NCBI RefSeq assembly: GCF_036231905.1
Contig: NZ_JAZARE010000003.1
Location: 434,001-498,000 of the forward strand
DNA: 64,000 nucleotides
Direction: 5' to 3'
Source of the DNA: CAMLIZ01 sp036231905
GTDB lineage: Bacteria > Pseudomonadota > Gammaproteobacteria > Burkholderiales > Burkholderiaceae_C
The notes beneath the pieces are model-generated. The model did not search any database. It was not told where the DNA came from and saw only the letters and a program-made list of their open reading frames with translations. Of the stretch, positions 55,890-64,000 are shown in pieces. The translations under genes were made by a program, and so were the position numbers. Numbering within the stretch: position 1 is the stretch's first letter; each line of letters starts with the position of its first letter.

Positions 55890-56585
55890 CTAAACCTCCA
55901 ACCACTCCTTGCGCACGTAAGCATCCCCCCTCAGCTGAGAAGGCGTCCCCTCGAACACGATCTGCCCATGCCCCATGACGAGGCAACGGTCCGCCACCTC
56001 CAGCGCGATCGTGAGCTTCTGCTCCACCAGCAGCACCGACACGCCGCGCCGCTTGAGCTCCCGCAGGTACTCGGCAACGAGTTCCACGATCTTGGGCGCC
56101 AGGCCCTCGGTGGGCTCGTCGATCATGATGAGCTCCGGGTCGCCCATCAGCGTGCGGCACAGCGTGAGCATCTGCTGCTCACCGCCGGAGAGAACGCCAG
56201 CCTCGGTGTGCTGTCGTTCCTTCAGCCGCGGGAACAGTGCATACATGTCGTCGAGCTTCCAGCGGGGGTTCTTCGCGCCGCGCTTTTCGCCCAGCAGCAG
56301 GTTCTGCTGCACCGTCAGCTTGGGAAAGATGTCGCGGTTCTCCGGCACGTAGCCAATGCCCAGATGCGCGATTTCAAAGGCCTTCCTGCCCAGCACCTCG
56401 GTGTCGCGCCAGCGGATGGAGCCGGTGCCGTTGACCAGGCCCATGATGGTCTTGACCGTGGTGGAGCGGCCCGAGCCGTTGCGCCCGAGCAGCGCCACGA
56501 TCTCGCCGGGCTTGACCTCGAAGTGAACGCCATGCAGCACATGGCTCTTGCCGTAGAAGGCATGCAGGTTGTCGAGTTTGAGCAT
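55890..56585 (-). CDS. livF: Branched-chain amino acid-type ABC transporter ATPase LivF
   Basis: The protein has 231 residues of the LivF family. Walker A reads GRNGSGRST, with Arg40 where Lys is normal. The signature LSGGEQQ and Walker B MIDEPTEGLAP are standard. The H-loop position reads VEQK as in most LivF proteins, without His. The ATP site formed by its own Walker A is therefore atypical. It lies five bases after livG. The operon may import branched-chain amino acids or, given the acyl-CoA neighbours, another small acid or amide. Confidence 0.9.
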   Translation of the reverse strand: MLKLDNLHAFYGKSHVLHGVHFEVKPGEIVALLGRNGSGRSTTVKTIMGLVNGTGSIRWRDTEVLGRKAFEIAHLGIGYVPENRDIFPKLTVQQNLLLGEKRGAKNPRWKLDDMYALFPRLKERQHTEAGVLSGGEQQMLTLCRTLMGDPELIMIDEPTEGLAPKIVELVAEYLRELKRRGVSVLLVEQKLTIALEVADRCLVMGHGQIVFEGTPSQLRGDAYVRKEWLEV

Positions 56586-56590
56586 ACGGT

Positions 56591-57367
56591 TCAGGCGCTC
56601 GCTTCCGCCGCCTGCGCATCCGCCAGCACCGAGCCGAGATATGCCTCCTGCACGCGCGGGTTGGCACGCACCGCCTCCGGCACATCGAAGGCGATGACCT
56701 CCCCGTACACCAGCACGGCGATCTTGTCGGCCAGGCCGAACACCACGCCCATGTCGTGCTCCACGGTGAGCAGGGTCTTGCCCTGGGTGACGTCGCGGAT
56801 CAACTGCACGAAGCGCTTGGTTTCGCTCTTGCTCATGCCGGCGGTGGGCTCATCCAGCAGCACCACGCTGGCGCCGCCGGCAATGGTGATGCCGATCTCC
56901 AGCGCGCGCTGTTCGGCATAGGTGAGGTTCATCGCCAGCACGTCGCGCTTCTTGTGCAGCTTGATCATCTCCAGCACTTCCTCGGTGCGCTCATTGGCGT
57001 CCCGCAGGTCGGCCAGGAACTTCCAGAAGGCGTAGCGGTAGCCCATGCTCCACAGCACGGCGCATCGGATGTTCTCGAACACGCTCAGGCGCACGAACAG
57101 GTTGCTCACCTGGAAGCTGCGTGACAGGCCACGCCGGTTGATCTCGTACGGCTTGAGCTGGTCGATGCGCTCGCCGTTGAGCAGGATCTCCCCGCTGGTG
57201 AGGCCGAAACGGCCGCTGATCAGGTTGAACAGCGTGGACTTGCCCGCGCCGTTGGGGCCGATGATGGCCACCCGCTCACCCGGCTTCACGCACAGGCTGG
57301 CGCCGCGAATGATCTCCGTCTTGCCGAAGCTCTTGCGGACGTCCTTCAGTTCCACCGCATAGCTCAT
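56591..57367 (-). CDS. livG: Branched-chain amino acid-type ABC transporter ATPase LivG
   Basis: The protein has 258 residues from ATG 57367, overlapping the livM stop by ATGA. Walker A GPNGAGKST, Walker B VVLLDEPTAGMS and switch His (VEHDMG) are canonical. The signature reads LTYAEQR, with Ala in place of the usual Gly. That signature completes the ATP site of LivF, whose Walker A is also unusual. The C-terminal LivG extension (ANPRVQEAYLG) is present. Confidence 0.92.
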   Translation of the reverse strand: MSYAVELKDVRKSFGKTEIIRGASLCVKPGERVAIIGPNGAGKSTLFNLISGRFGLTSGEILLNGERIDQLKPYEINRRGLSRSFQVSNLFVRLSVFENIRCAVLWSMGYRYAFWKFLADLRDANERTEEVLEMIKLHKKRDVLAMNLTYAEQRALEIGITIAGGASVVLLDEPTAGMSKSETKRFVQLIRDVTQGKTLLTVEHDMGVVFGLADKIAVLVYGEVIAFDVPEAVRANPRVQEAYLGSVLADAQAAEASA

Positions 57368-58710
57368 AGCAGCTCCCGGCGCTTGATCTCTTTTTCGATC
57401 TCTTGCTGTATCTCGTCCCACTGGCGCTTGAAATGGCGCCGCGTCAGCTCGAACAGCGCCAAGCCCGTGACGATGAGGAAACCGGCACCGAACCAGCTGT
57501 CCAGCGCCTGCGCGTTCAGTGAGGCGCCCAGGAAGGTGAGCCTGGGCCCCAATGCCGCGTTGAGCTGCAGGTGGTAGAGCATCTCGATCATCGCGGCCGC
57601 GCCCACGAGGATGACCAAGCCCGTGCCCGCCAGCGCCAGGTACGAGGTCCACAGCCGCTTGAGCTTGCCGAAGGCCGCCACGCGCAGGTTCATCATGATC
57701 AGGCTGGCGATGCCGCCGGGCGCATACATCACCATGAACAGGAACACCAGTCCCAGGTACAGCAGCCAGGCCTTGGTGAGCTCGGACAGCAGCACCAGCG
57801 CCACCACCAACAGCACCGCGCCGATGATCGGCCCGAAGAAGAAGGTGGCACCGCCGAGGAACACGAACAGCAGGTAGGCGCCCGAGCGCGCCGCGCCCAC
57901 CACCTCGGCGGTGACGATCTCGAAGTTCAGCGCACCCAGCCCGCCCGCGATGCCGGCGAAGAAGCCCGAGATCATGAACGCCAGGTAGCGCACGCGCTGC
58001 GTGTCGTAGCCGATGAACTCCACCCGTTCCGGGTTGTCGCGCACCGCGTTGAGGATGCGGCCCAGCGGCGTGCGGGTGAGCATGAACATCAGCGCGGTGG
58101 ACACGAAGCAGTACAGCGCGATCAGGTAGTACACCTGGATCTGCGGGCCGAAGGTGATGCCCATCACGGCCTTGCCGACCACGCGATTGCCCGACACGCC
58201 GCCTTCGCCGCCAAAGAACTCGGGCAACATCAGCGACATGGACCACACCAGCTCGCCGATGCCCAAGGTGATCATCGCGAAGGTGGTGCCGGACTTCTTG
58301 GTCGTCACGTAGCCGATCAGCGCGGCAAACACCAGCCCGCCCAGGCCGCCCACCAGCGGCACCAGGCTCACCGGGATGTTGAAGGCGCCAGCGCTCGCCA
58401 GGTTGAGCGTGTGGATGGCCAGGAAGGCGCCCAGCCCGCTGTACACCGCATGCCCGAAGCTCAGCATGCCGCCCTGCCCCAGCAGGATGTTGTAGGCCAG
58501 GCAGGCGATGATCGCGATGCCGATCTGCGTGAGCATGGTCTGCGCCAGGCTGCTGGTCCACACCAGCGGGGCGATCAGCAGCACCAGCGCATATAAGGTC
58601 CAAAGGACCCAGCGGCCCACGTTGTAGGGGCGGAAGTGGACGTAGCGGCGGGGCGCCGTGGGCGGCGTGCCGGAGGCCGCCGGAGCAGCGAGGGTGGTGG
58701 TGGCTTGCAT
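57364..58710 (-). CDS. livM: ABC transporter permease LivM
   Basis: The protein has 448 residues. About ten membrane segments, with the family motif LLGQGGMLSFGHAVYSGLGA and the coupling region RDNPERVEFIGYDTQRVR. A long C-terminal part (about 100 residues, with another hydrophobic segment and a charged tail EIEKEIKRRELL) makes it longer than typical LivM. It pairs with LivH, two bases apart. Confidence 0.93.
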   Translation of the reverse strand: MQATTTLAAPAASGTPPTAPRRYVHFRPYNVGRWVLWTLYALVLLIAPLVWTSSLAQTMLTQIGIAIIACLAYNILLGQGGMLSFGHAVYSGLGAFLAIHTLNLASAGAFNIPVSLVPLVGGLGGLVFAALIGYVTTKKSGTTFAMITLGIGELVWSMSLMLPEFFGGEGGVSGNRVVGKAVMGITFGPQIQVYYLIALYCFVSTALMFMLTRTPLGRILNAVRDNPERVEFIGYDTQRVRYLAFMISGFFAGIAGGLGALNFEIVTAEVVGAARSGAYLLFVFLGGATFFFGPIIGAVLLVVALVLLSELTKAWLLYLGLVFLFMVMYAPGGIASLIMMNLRVAAFGKLKRLWTSYLALAGTGLVILVGAAAMIEMLYHLQLNAALGPRLTFLGASLNAQALDSWFGAGFLIVTGLALFELTRRHFKRQWDEIQQEIEKEIKRRELL

Positions 58711-58712
58711 CT

Positions 58713-59744
58713 CTAGTCCTCCCGCGTGCCGAGCAGGCCCTTGGGCCGGAAGATCAGGATCAGCACCAGCAGCAGGTACGGCAGGATGGGCGCCGCCTGG
58801 GCCATGGTGATGCGCAGCAGCGGCCAGCCCGGCGTGTCCGGGCCGATGCGCCCGCCGAACGAATTGATCAGCGTGCCCAGCGAGGCGTCGATCGTCACGG
58901 GCACCGTCTGCAACAGACCGATGAGCAGCGATCCCACGAAGGCGCCCGCCAGCGAGCCCATGCCGCCGACCACCACCACCACGAAGATGATGGAGCCGAC
59001 GATGGCTGCCATGGACGGCTCAGTCACGAAGGTGATGCCGCCGATCACGCCGGCCAGGCCGGCCAGCGCGCAGCCGCTGCCGAACACCAGCATGAACACC
59101 CGCGGCACGTTGTGGCCGAGGGCCTCCGCCATGTCGGGATGGGTGAGCGCGGCCTGGATCACGAGGCCGATGCGGGTGCGGGTGAGCAGCAGCCACAAGG
59201 CCACGAGCATCAGCAGGGCCACCATCATCATGAAGCTGCGGGTGAGCGGGAAGCGCGAGCACGCCACCACCACGTCAGCCGCGCCACGGCACATGGCCTC
59301 CGGCGCCGCGCCCAGCACCACGCGCAGCCCATCGGCCGACGACTGCACGAGCGTGAACGCCGGCCCTTGCAGGGACTTGGGCGGTGTGAACGGCACGGCC
59401 GAGCGGCCCCAGATGAGTTGCACCAGTTCGAGCACCACATAGGACAGACCGAAGGTGATGAGCAGTTCCGCCACATGGCCGAACTTGTGCACCCGGCGCA
59501 GCGCCAGGCGCTCGAACAGCGCGCCCAGGCCGCCCACCGCCAGCGGCGCGATGAACAGCGACGGCCAGAAGCCGATCAGCCCGGTGAGCGTGTACGCGAA
59601 GTACGCGCCGATCATGTAGAAGCTGGCGTGCGCGAAGTTCAGCACGCCCATCATGCTGAAGATCAGCGTGAGGCCGGAACTCAGCATGAACAGCAGCAGC
59701 CCGGAGCTGATGCCGTTCAGGATGTTGATGACGACTTGGTCCAA
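58713..59744 (-). CDS. livH: ABC transporter permease LivH
   Basis: The protein has 343 residues. It starts MDQVVINILNGISSGLLLFM and has LTLIFSMMGVLNFAHASFYM and GGMGSLAGAFVGSLLIG, typical LivH segments. An insertion around SADGLRVVLGAAPEAMCRGAA enlarges a loop compared with E. coli LivH. It is separated from livK by a hairpin. Confidence 0.93.
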   Translation of the reverse strand: MDQVVINILNGISSGLLLFMLSSGLTLIFSMMGVLNFAHASFYMIGAYFAYTLTGLIGFWPSLFIAPLAVGGLGALFERLALRRVHKFGHVAELLITFGLSYVVLELVQLIWGRSAVPFTPPKSLQGPAFTLVQSSADGLRVVLGAAPEAMCRGAADVVVACSRFPLTRSFMMMVALLMLVALWLLLTRTRIGLVIQAALTHPDMAEALGHNVPRVFMLVFGSGCALAGLAGVIGGITFVTEPSMAAIVGSIIFVVVVVGGMGSLAGAFVGSLLIGLLQTVPVTIDASLGTLINSFGGRIGPDTPGWPLLRITMAQAAPILPYLLLVLILIFRPKGLLGTRED

Positions 59745-59765
59745 GGCACCTTCCTCGATGAAGAC

Positions 59766-59799
59766 AACGGGCCCGTCGGGATGCTCCCGCGGGCCCGTT
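59766..59799 (-). terminator. Intercistronic hairpin livK-livH
   Basis: A perfect 10-bp stem AACGGGCCCG / CGGGCCCGTT with a 14-base loop lies between the livK stop and the livH start. No T-run of note follows. It may stabilise the livK message or cause partial termination, keeping binding protein in excess. Confidence 0.6.
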
Positions 59800-59816
59800 C
59801 CACAGCGCTAAGCAGG

Positions 59817-61064
59817 TCAGGGCCGCTTCATCTGGCAGGACGTGGGCGTGCTCGCCACATAAGCGTCGTACGCCTTCACCGGCTGGAAGTTGAAGCCGGT
59901 GTTCTCCACGCTGTAAGGTGCCTTGGCGTCGGCCTTCTTCCAGACCGCGATGTACACCGGCTGCTGCAGCTGATGGTCGTTCTTGCGCAGCTCCACATCG
60001 CCGTTGAAGCCCTTGAAGCGCATGCCTTCCATGGTGGCGGCCACCTTCACCGGGTCGGTGGACTTCGCCTGCGCCATCGCCTTGGACAGGGCGGCAAACA
60101 CGTTGTAGACGTCCAGCGTGTACCAGTCGTCGTTGAACTTGGCCTTGAACTCGTCGGCGTACTTGCCGGCGTCGCCGCCCAGGGCGTTGTGGCCGTAGGA
60201 CACCATGAACACCCGGCCCGCCGCATCGGGGCCCAGCGCGGTGGGCGTGCCCGAGACCGTGGCGTAGTAGGTATAGAACTTGACGTTCAAGCCGGCGTCG
60301 TTGGCGGACTTGACCAGCAGCGTGAGGTCCGAGCCCCAGTTGCCGGTGATCACGGTGTCGGCGCCGGAGGCCTTGATCTTGGCGATGTAGGGCGCGAAGT
60401 CACGCACCTGGGCCAGCGGATGCAGGTCCTCGCCCACGATCTGCACGTCGGGGCGCTTGCGTGCGAGGGTTTCCTTCGCGTACTTGGCGACCTGGTGGCC
60501 GTGCGAATAGTTCTGGCCGATGATGTAGACCTTGTGCACGTCCTTCTGGTCCTTCAGGAACGTGGTCAGGGCCTCCATCTTCATGGAGGTGTCGGCGTCG
60601 AAGCGGTAGTGCCAGTACGAGCACTTGCTGTTGGTGAGGTCAGGGTCCACCGCAGCGTAGTTGAGGTAGAGCACCTCCTTGCCCGGGTTGCGTTCGTTGT
60701 GCTTCTGCACCGCGTCCACGATCGCCAGCGCCGCGCCCGAGCCGTTGCCCTGGGCCACGTAGCGGATGCCTTGGTCCACCGCCGACTTCACCGCGTTGGT
60801 GCTCTCCGACGGGCTCAGCTTGTTGTCGATGCCGACGACTTCGAATTTCACGCCGGCCGGATTGATCTTCGGGTCGTTGTTGAACTTCTCGGCGAAGAAC
60901 TGGAAGCTCTTCAGCTGGTTCTGCCCCACCGGCGCCATCAGCCCGGTCAGCGGGTCGATCCAGGCGATCTTGACCGTCTCGCCCTTTTGCGCGAACGCCA
61001 TGCCGGCGTTGAGGGCGAGCGCTGCAGCAACCGATACGTTGAACGATCTGCGCGTGAATTTCAT
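59817..61064 (-). CDS. livK: Periplasmic substrate-binding protein of the Liv-type transporter
   Basis: The protein has 415 residues from ATG 61064, with GGAGA five bases upstream. Signal peptide MKFTRRSFNVSVAAALALNAGMAFA. The mature two-lobed periplasmic binding fold starts VKIAWIDPLTGLMAPVGQNQ and includes VYIIGQNYSHGHQVAK and the C-terminal pair of lobes (VSYGHNALGGDAGKYADEF). The sequence is the branched-chain/amide/urea-type family 6. Ligand uncertain; aliphatic acids are plausible given the adjacent acyl-CoA ligase. Confidence 0.88.
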   Translation of the reverse strand: MKFTRRSFNVSVAAALALNAGMAFAQKGETVKIAWIDPLTGLMAPVGQNQLKSFQFFAEKFNNDPKINPAGVKFEVVGIDNKLSPSESTNAVKSAVDQGIRYVAQGNGSGAALAIVDAVQKHNERNPGKEVLYLNYAAVDPDLTNSKCSYWHYRFDADTSMKMEALTTFLKDQKDVHKVYIIGQNYSHGHQVAKYAKETLARKRPDVQIVGEDLHPLAQVRDFAPYIAKIKASGADTVITGNWGSDLTLLVKSANDAGLNVKFYTYYATVSGTPTALGPDAAGRVFMVSYGHNALGGDAGKYADEFKAKFNDDWYTLDVYNVFAALSKAMAQAKSTDPVKVAATMEGMRFKGFNGDVELRKNDHQLQQPVYIAVWKKADAKAPYSVENTGFNFQPVKAYDAYVASTPTSCQMKRP

Positions 61065-61145
61065 GCTTGTCTCCAGCGTTCCAGTGAATGGTCGAAAGTT
61101 AACGGATGCGGGCACGTTCAGGTTTCAGGGACTTCCCCCGACAGC

Positions 61146-61163
61146 CTGTCACGCGTGAGACAG
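61146..61163 (-). promoter_or_regulatory. Palindrome upstream of livK
   Basis: TCACGCGTGA (61149-61158) is a perfect 10-base palindrome inside CTGTC-N8-GACAG. It lies about 85 bases before the livK ATG and just after the acyl-CoA ligase stop. It could be an operator for the liv operon. No regulator is identified. Confidence 0.4.
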
Positions 61164-61169
61164 ATTGGC

Positions 61170-62825
61170 TCAACCGGACACGGCCGCGGGGAGCTTGTAG
61201 CCGCTGAACTGCTCGCGCAACTTCAGCTTCTGGATCTTGCCGGTGGCGGTGTGCGGAATCTCGGTGACGAAGGCCACGTCGTCGGGGATCTGCCATTTGG
61301 CGATGCGGCCCTCGTAGAAGGCCAGCAGCGCCTCGCGGGTGACCTCGGCACCGGGCTTCTTCACCACCACCAGCAGCGGCCGCTCGTCCCACTTCGGGTG
61401 GGCGATGGCGATGGCGGCCGCCTCGTGCACCGCAGGGTGCGCCATGGCAATGTTCTCCAGGTCGATCGAGCTGATCCACTCGCCGCCGGACTTGATCACG
61501 TCCTTGCTGCGGTCGGTGATCTGCATGAAGGCGTCCGCATCGATGGTGGCCACGTCGCCGGTAGGGAACCATTCCCCCTTGCCGGGGATCTGCAGCAGCG
61601 GCGACTGGGCCTGGCCGAAGTAGCTCTGGATCACCCACGGCCCGCGCACCACCAGGTTGCCGGAGGCCTGCCCGTCCCAGGGCAGCGGATGGCCGTCGTC
61701 ATCCACGATCTCCATGTCGATGCCGTAGATCACCTTGCCCTGCTTTTCCAGCAGCCGGTGCTGCGCTTCAGGCGGCAGTTGCAGGTGCTTGGCCTTCAGC
61801 TTGGACAAGGTGCCCAGCGGCGACAGCTCGGTCATGCCCCAGGCGTGGATCACCTCCACGCCGTAGTCGTCCTCCAGCGTGCGCATCATCGCCGGCGGGC
61901 AGGCCGAACCGCCGATCACCGTGCGCTTGAAGCTGCTGAACTTCAGCTCGTTCTGCTTCACGTAGGTGAGCAGCCCCAGCCAGACGGTGGGCACGCCCGC
62001 GCTGTAGTTCACCTGCTCGTTCTCGAACAGCTCGTACAGCGACTTGCCGTCCAGGTGCGGCCCGGGCAGCACCAGCTTGCAGCCCACCAGCGCGCCGGAA
62101 TACGGCAGGCCCCAGGCATTGACGTGGAACATGGGCACCACCGGCAGCACCACGTCCTTGGCGGACATGGCCATCGCGTCCGGCATGGCGGAAGCAAACG
62201 CGTGCAGCACGGTGGAGCGATGGCTGTACACCGCCCCCTTGGGGTGGCCGGTGGTGCCGGAGGTGTAGCAGATGCTGGACGCGGTGTTCTCGTCGAACTC
62301 CGGCCAGATGAAGTCGCCGTCCTGTGCTTCCACCAGCTCCTCGTAACACAGCAGGTTCGGGATGCCGGTCTGCGCCGGCATGTGGGCGCGGTCTGTCATC
62401 AGCACGAAGTGGCGCACCGACTTCATGTGCTCGCATAGCTTTTCCACCAGCGGCAGGAAGGTGCAGTCGAAACACAGCACGGCGTCGGCCGCATCGTTGG
62501 CGATCCAGGCGATCTGCTCCGGAAACAGGCGCGGGTTGATCGTGTGGCATACCAGGCCCGAGCCGGAGGCGCCGTAGTAGATCTCCAGGTGGCGGTAGCC
62601 GTTCCAGGCCAGCGTGGCCACTCGGTCGCCGGCCTGCAGGCCCAGCGCAGCCAGCGCCTGGGCCACCTGGCGCGAGCGACGTTCCGCGTCGGCCCAGGTG
62701 TAGCGGTGGATGTCCCCCTCGACCCGCTTGGACACGATTTCGGTGTCGCCCGAATGGCGGGCGGCATGCTTGATCAGCGACGAGATCAGCAGCGGCATTT
62801 GCATCATCTGGCCCATGAGCGCCAT
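61170..62825 (-). CDS. Acyl-CoA synthetase (long/medium-chain, AMP-forming)
   Basis: The protein has 551 residues from ATG 62825, with AAGGAG six bases upstream. AMP-binding motifs are complete: YTSGTTGHPKG, AWGMTELSP, WFPTGDVATID and the C-terminal catalytic-Lys block TATGKIQKLKLRE. SGGEWISSID marks the hinge region. It activates fatty acids to acyl-CoA and so feeds the beta-oxidation operon nearby. It is upstream of livK on the same strand with a 105-base gap. Confidence 0.92.
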   Translation of the reverse strand: MALMGQMMQMPLLISSLIKHAARHSGDTEIVSKRVEGDIHRYTWADAERRSRQVAQALAALGLQAGDRVATLAWNGYRHLEIYYGASGSGLVCHTINPRLFPEQIAWIANDAADAVLCFDCTFLPLVEKLCEHMKSVRHFVLMTDRAHMPAQTGIPNLLCYEELVEAQDGDFIWPEFDENTASSICYTSGTTGHPKGAVYSHRSTVLHAFASAMPDAMAMSAKDVVLPVVPMFHVNAWGLPYSGALVGCKLVLPGPHLDGKSLYELFENEQVNYSAGVPTVWLGLLTYVKQNELKFSSFKRTVIGGSACPPAMMRTLEDDYGVEVIHAWGMTELSPLGTLSKLKAKHLQLPPEAQHRLLEKQGKVIYGIDMEIVDDDGHPLPWDGQASGNLVVRGPWVIQSYFGQAQSPLLQIPGKGEWFPTGDVATIDADAFMQITDRSKDVIKSGGEWISSIDLENIAMAHPAVHEAAAIAIAHPKWDERPLLVVVKKPGAEVTREALLAFYEGRIAKWQIPDDVAFVTEIPHTATGKIQKLKLREQFSGYKLPAAVSG

Positions 62826-62903
62826 GAACAGCTCCTTCAACAAACGAATCGGCCCATGATGGAAGCAGCCATCGGGGCTGGCAAGGGGGCAAGTCCTGCC
62901 GGC

Positions 62904-62921
62904 TTGTCGCTCAGGCGACAA
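62904..62921. promoter_or_regulatory. Inverted repeat between acyl-CoA synthetase and selO
   Basis: TTGTCGC-tcag-GCGACAA is a perfect 7-bp inverted repeat in the 138-base divergent promoter region. It lies about 30 bases before a -10-like TACACT (62952-62957) that is only six bases from the selO ATG. It could be an operator serving either gene. Confidence 0.4.
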
Positions 62922-62963
62922 CCACCCCGGCAAGCTGGGCATGGTGCTGGCTACACTCGATCG

Positions 62964-64000
62964 ATGGACCTGGATGTACCGCTTCGCCCGCCGCCTGCGA
63001 GTGCTCAGCTGCGCTGGCGCAACCGTTTCGCAGCGCTCGGCGATCGTTTCTTCACTGAGCTGCCCGCCGCCGGCCTGCCCCAGGCGCACTGGGTGGCGGT
63101 GAGCGAGCCCTGCGCCGCGGAGCTGGGCCTGCCGCCCGACTGGTGGCAAAGCCCTGACGCGCTCCAGGTCTTCAGCGGCAACGGCGTGTGGCCGGGCATG
63201 CGGCCGCTGGCCAGCGTGTACAGCGGCCACCAGTTCGGCGTGTGGGCCGGCCAGCTGGGCGACGGCCGGGCGCTGTGGCTGGGTGAGTTGGACACGCCGA
63301 GCGGCCCGCGCGAACTGCAGCTCAAAGGCGGCGGCAAGACACCCTACTCCCGCATGGGCGATGGCCGGGCCGTGCTCCGCTCCACCATCCGCGAATTCCT
63401 GTGCTCCGAAGCCATGGCGGCGCTGGGCGTGCCCACCACGCGCGCACTGTGCATGACCGGCTCCGCGCTGCCGGTGCGGCGGGAGGAGATCGAAACCGCC
63501 GCCATCGTGACCCGGGTGTCGCCCAGCTTCATCCGCTTCGGCCACTTCGAGCACTTCACCCACACCGAGCCGGACGAACAAGCGCTGCGCGCGCTGGCGG
63601 ACTTCGTGATCGATGCCCATTACCCGGCGCTGCGCGACGACCCGTCTCCTTACGCCGCGCTGCTGGAGGAAGTGACACGCCGCACCGCCACGCTGATGGC
63701 CGACTGGCAGGCCGTGGGCTTCTGCCACGGGGTGATGAACACCGACAACATGTCCATCCTGGGCCTGACCATCGACTACGGCCCCTTTGGTTTCCTGGAC
63801 GCCTTTGACCCCGGCCACATCTGCAACCATTCCGACCACAGCGGGCGTTACGCCTACGCCCGCCAGCCCAATGTGGGCTACTGGAACCTGCACGCGCTGG
63901 CCACCGCGCTGCTGCCGTTGATCGGCGAGCAGGATGCGGCACTGGCCGCGCTGGAGGCCTACAAGACCACCTTCCCGGAGGCCCTGCTGGCCCGCATGCG
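62964..64000 (+). CDS. selO: Protein adenylyltransferase SelO (YdiU), 5' part; runs off the window end
   Basis: The first 345 residues are present from ATG 62964, and the frame is open to the last base. The pseudokinase core includes VYSGHQFGVWAGQLGDGRA, ELQLKGGGKTPYSRMGDG and the active-site block HGVMNTDNMSILGLTIDYG with GFLDAFDP. SelO transfers AMP to protein hydroxyls and is linked to redox homeostasis. The C-terminal Cys/Sec-containing part lies outside the window. The -10-like TACACT six bases before the ATG suggests a leaderless transcript. Confidence 0.93.
   Translation, partial: MDLDVPLRPPPASAQLRWRNRFAALGDRFFTELPAAGLPQAHWVAVSEPCAAELGLPPDWWQSPDALQVFSGNGVWPGMRPLASVYSGHQFGVWAGQLGDGRALWLGELDTPSGPRELQLKGGGKTPYSRMGDGRAVLRSTIREFLCSEAMAALGVPTTRALCMTGSALPVRREEIETAAIVTRVSPSFIRFGHFEHFTHTEPDEQALRALADFVIDAHYPALRDDPSPYAALLEEVTRRTATLMADWQAVGFCHGVMNTDNMSILGLTIDYGPFGFLDAFDPGHICNHSDHSGRYAYARQPNVGYWNLHALATALLPLIGEQDAALAALEAYKTTFPEALLARM

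Noticed and set aside
55240..56160. Long minus-strand open frame (about 306 codons) over the inverted repeat
   Set aside because: Its translation is Arg/Pro/Ala-rich, repeats itself because it crosses both arms of the inverted repeat, and runs into livF in another frame. No start signal or family resemblance.
56591..58603. Apparent 670-codon livM-livG fusion frame
   Set aside because: The upstream part is livM read in the wrong frame. The true livG starts at 57367 with an ATGA overlap to the livM stop.
59112..62438. Plus-strand open frame of about 1100 codons opposite livH, livK and the acyl-CoA ligase
   Set aside because: Crosses gene boundaries and intergenic regions without regard to them; composition is that of a GC-rich antisense frame.
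61170..63893. Apparent 907-codon extended acyl-CoA ligase
   Set aside because: The extra N-terminal part is the antisense of selO. ATG 62825 has a perfect ribosome-binding site and gives the normal protein length.

Overview
This is a GC-rich, densely packed chromosomal window from a betaproteobacterium. It most resembles the order Burkholderiales (Comamonadaceae or the Rubrivivax/Caldimonas/Leptothrix side). The call rests on gene content and order (ilvIHC-pssA-leuA; thrS-infC-rpmI-rplT-pheST-ihfA-merR; a sigma factor/DUF3619/DUF3106/RDD run) and on protein wording. The genus cannot be fixed from the sequence alone. I see no phage, insertion sequence, CRISPR array or rRNA. One tRNA is present.

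Layout. 1-1802: end of a hopanoid/squalene locus (hpnD, hpnE). 1813-4777: a secreted TIGR03790-type protein, an IclR regulator and a PBP7-type endopeptidase. 4882-12764: branched-chain amino acid block on the minus strand (ilvI, ilvH, ilvC, pssA, then two different 2-isopropylmalate synthases behind a leucine-type attenuator). 13021-16360: plus-strand run of sigma factor, DUF3619, DUF3106, RDD protein, dgkA and a LOG-family hydrolase. 16368-21391: glnB, a COG3146 acyltransferase, an M16 peptidase and soluble pyrophosphatase. 21642-26237: membrane H+-pyrophosphatase, a stand-alone MshEN-domain protein and a hydrolase-like lipoprotein. 26336-34182: tRNA-Pro and the translation block. 34256-37947: a threonine-rich leader, a small lipoprotein, a DUF4331 protein, a patatin-like lipase and Cu/Zn superoxide dismutase. 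38028-43526: tex, a histidine kinase and a diguanylate cyclase with a c-type haem motif. 43536-55161: an 11-gene minus-strand fatty-acid/acyl-CoA operon. 55162-55889: a gene-free stretch with an operator and a large nested inverted repeat. 55890-62825: a Liv-type ABC transporter and an acyl-CoA ligase. 62964-64000: start of selO.

How the parts work together. The acyl-CoA ligase, acyl-CoA dehydrogenases, hydratase/3-hydroxyacyl-CoA dehydrogenase, thiolase and thioesterase form a fatty acid or branched acyl-CoA degradation set next to a transporter. The ilv/leu block makes valine, isoleucine and leucine. The translation block couples aminoacyl-tRNA synthetases with IF3, L35 and L20.

The most interesting signals are regulatory. 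A 17-codon threonine-rich leader plus terminator precedes thrS. A 19-codon leader with four consecutive Leu codons (two of them the rare CTA) plus terminator precedes leuA. infC begins with ATC. A roughly 480-bp interrupted palindrome lies between the acyl-CoA operon and the liv genes. The LivF/LivG ATPases carry matched deviations that fall in the same composite ATP site.
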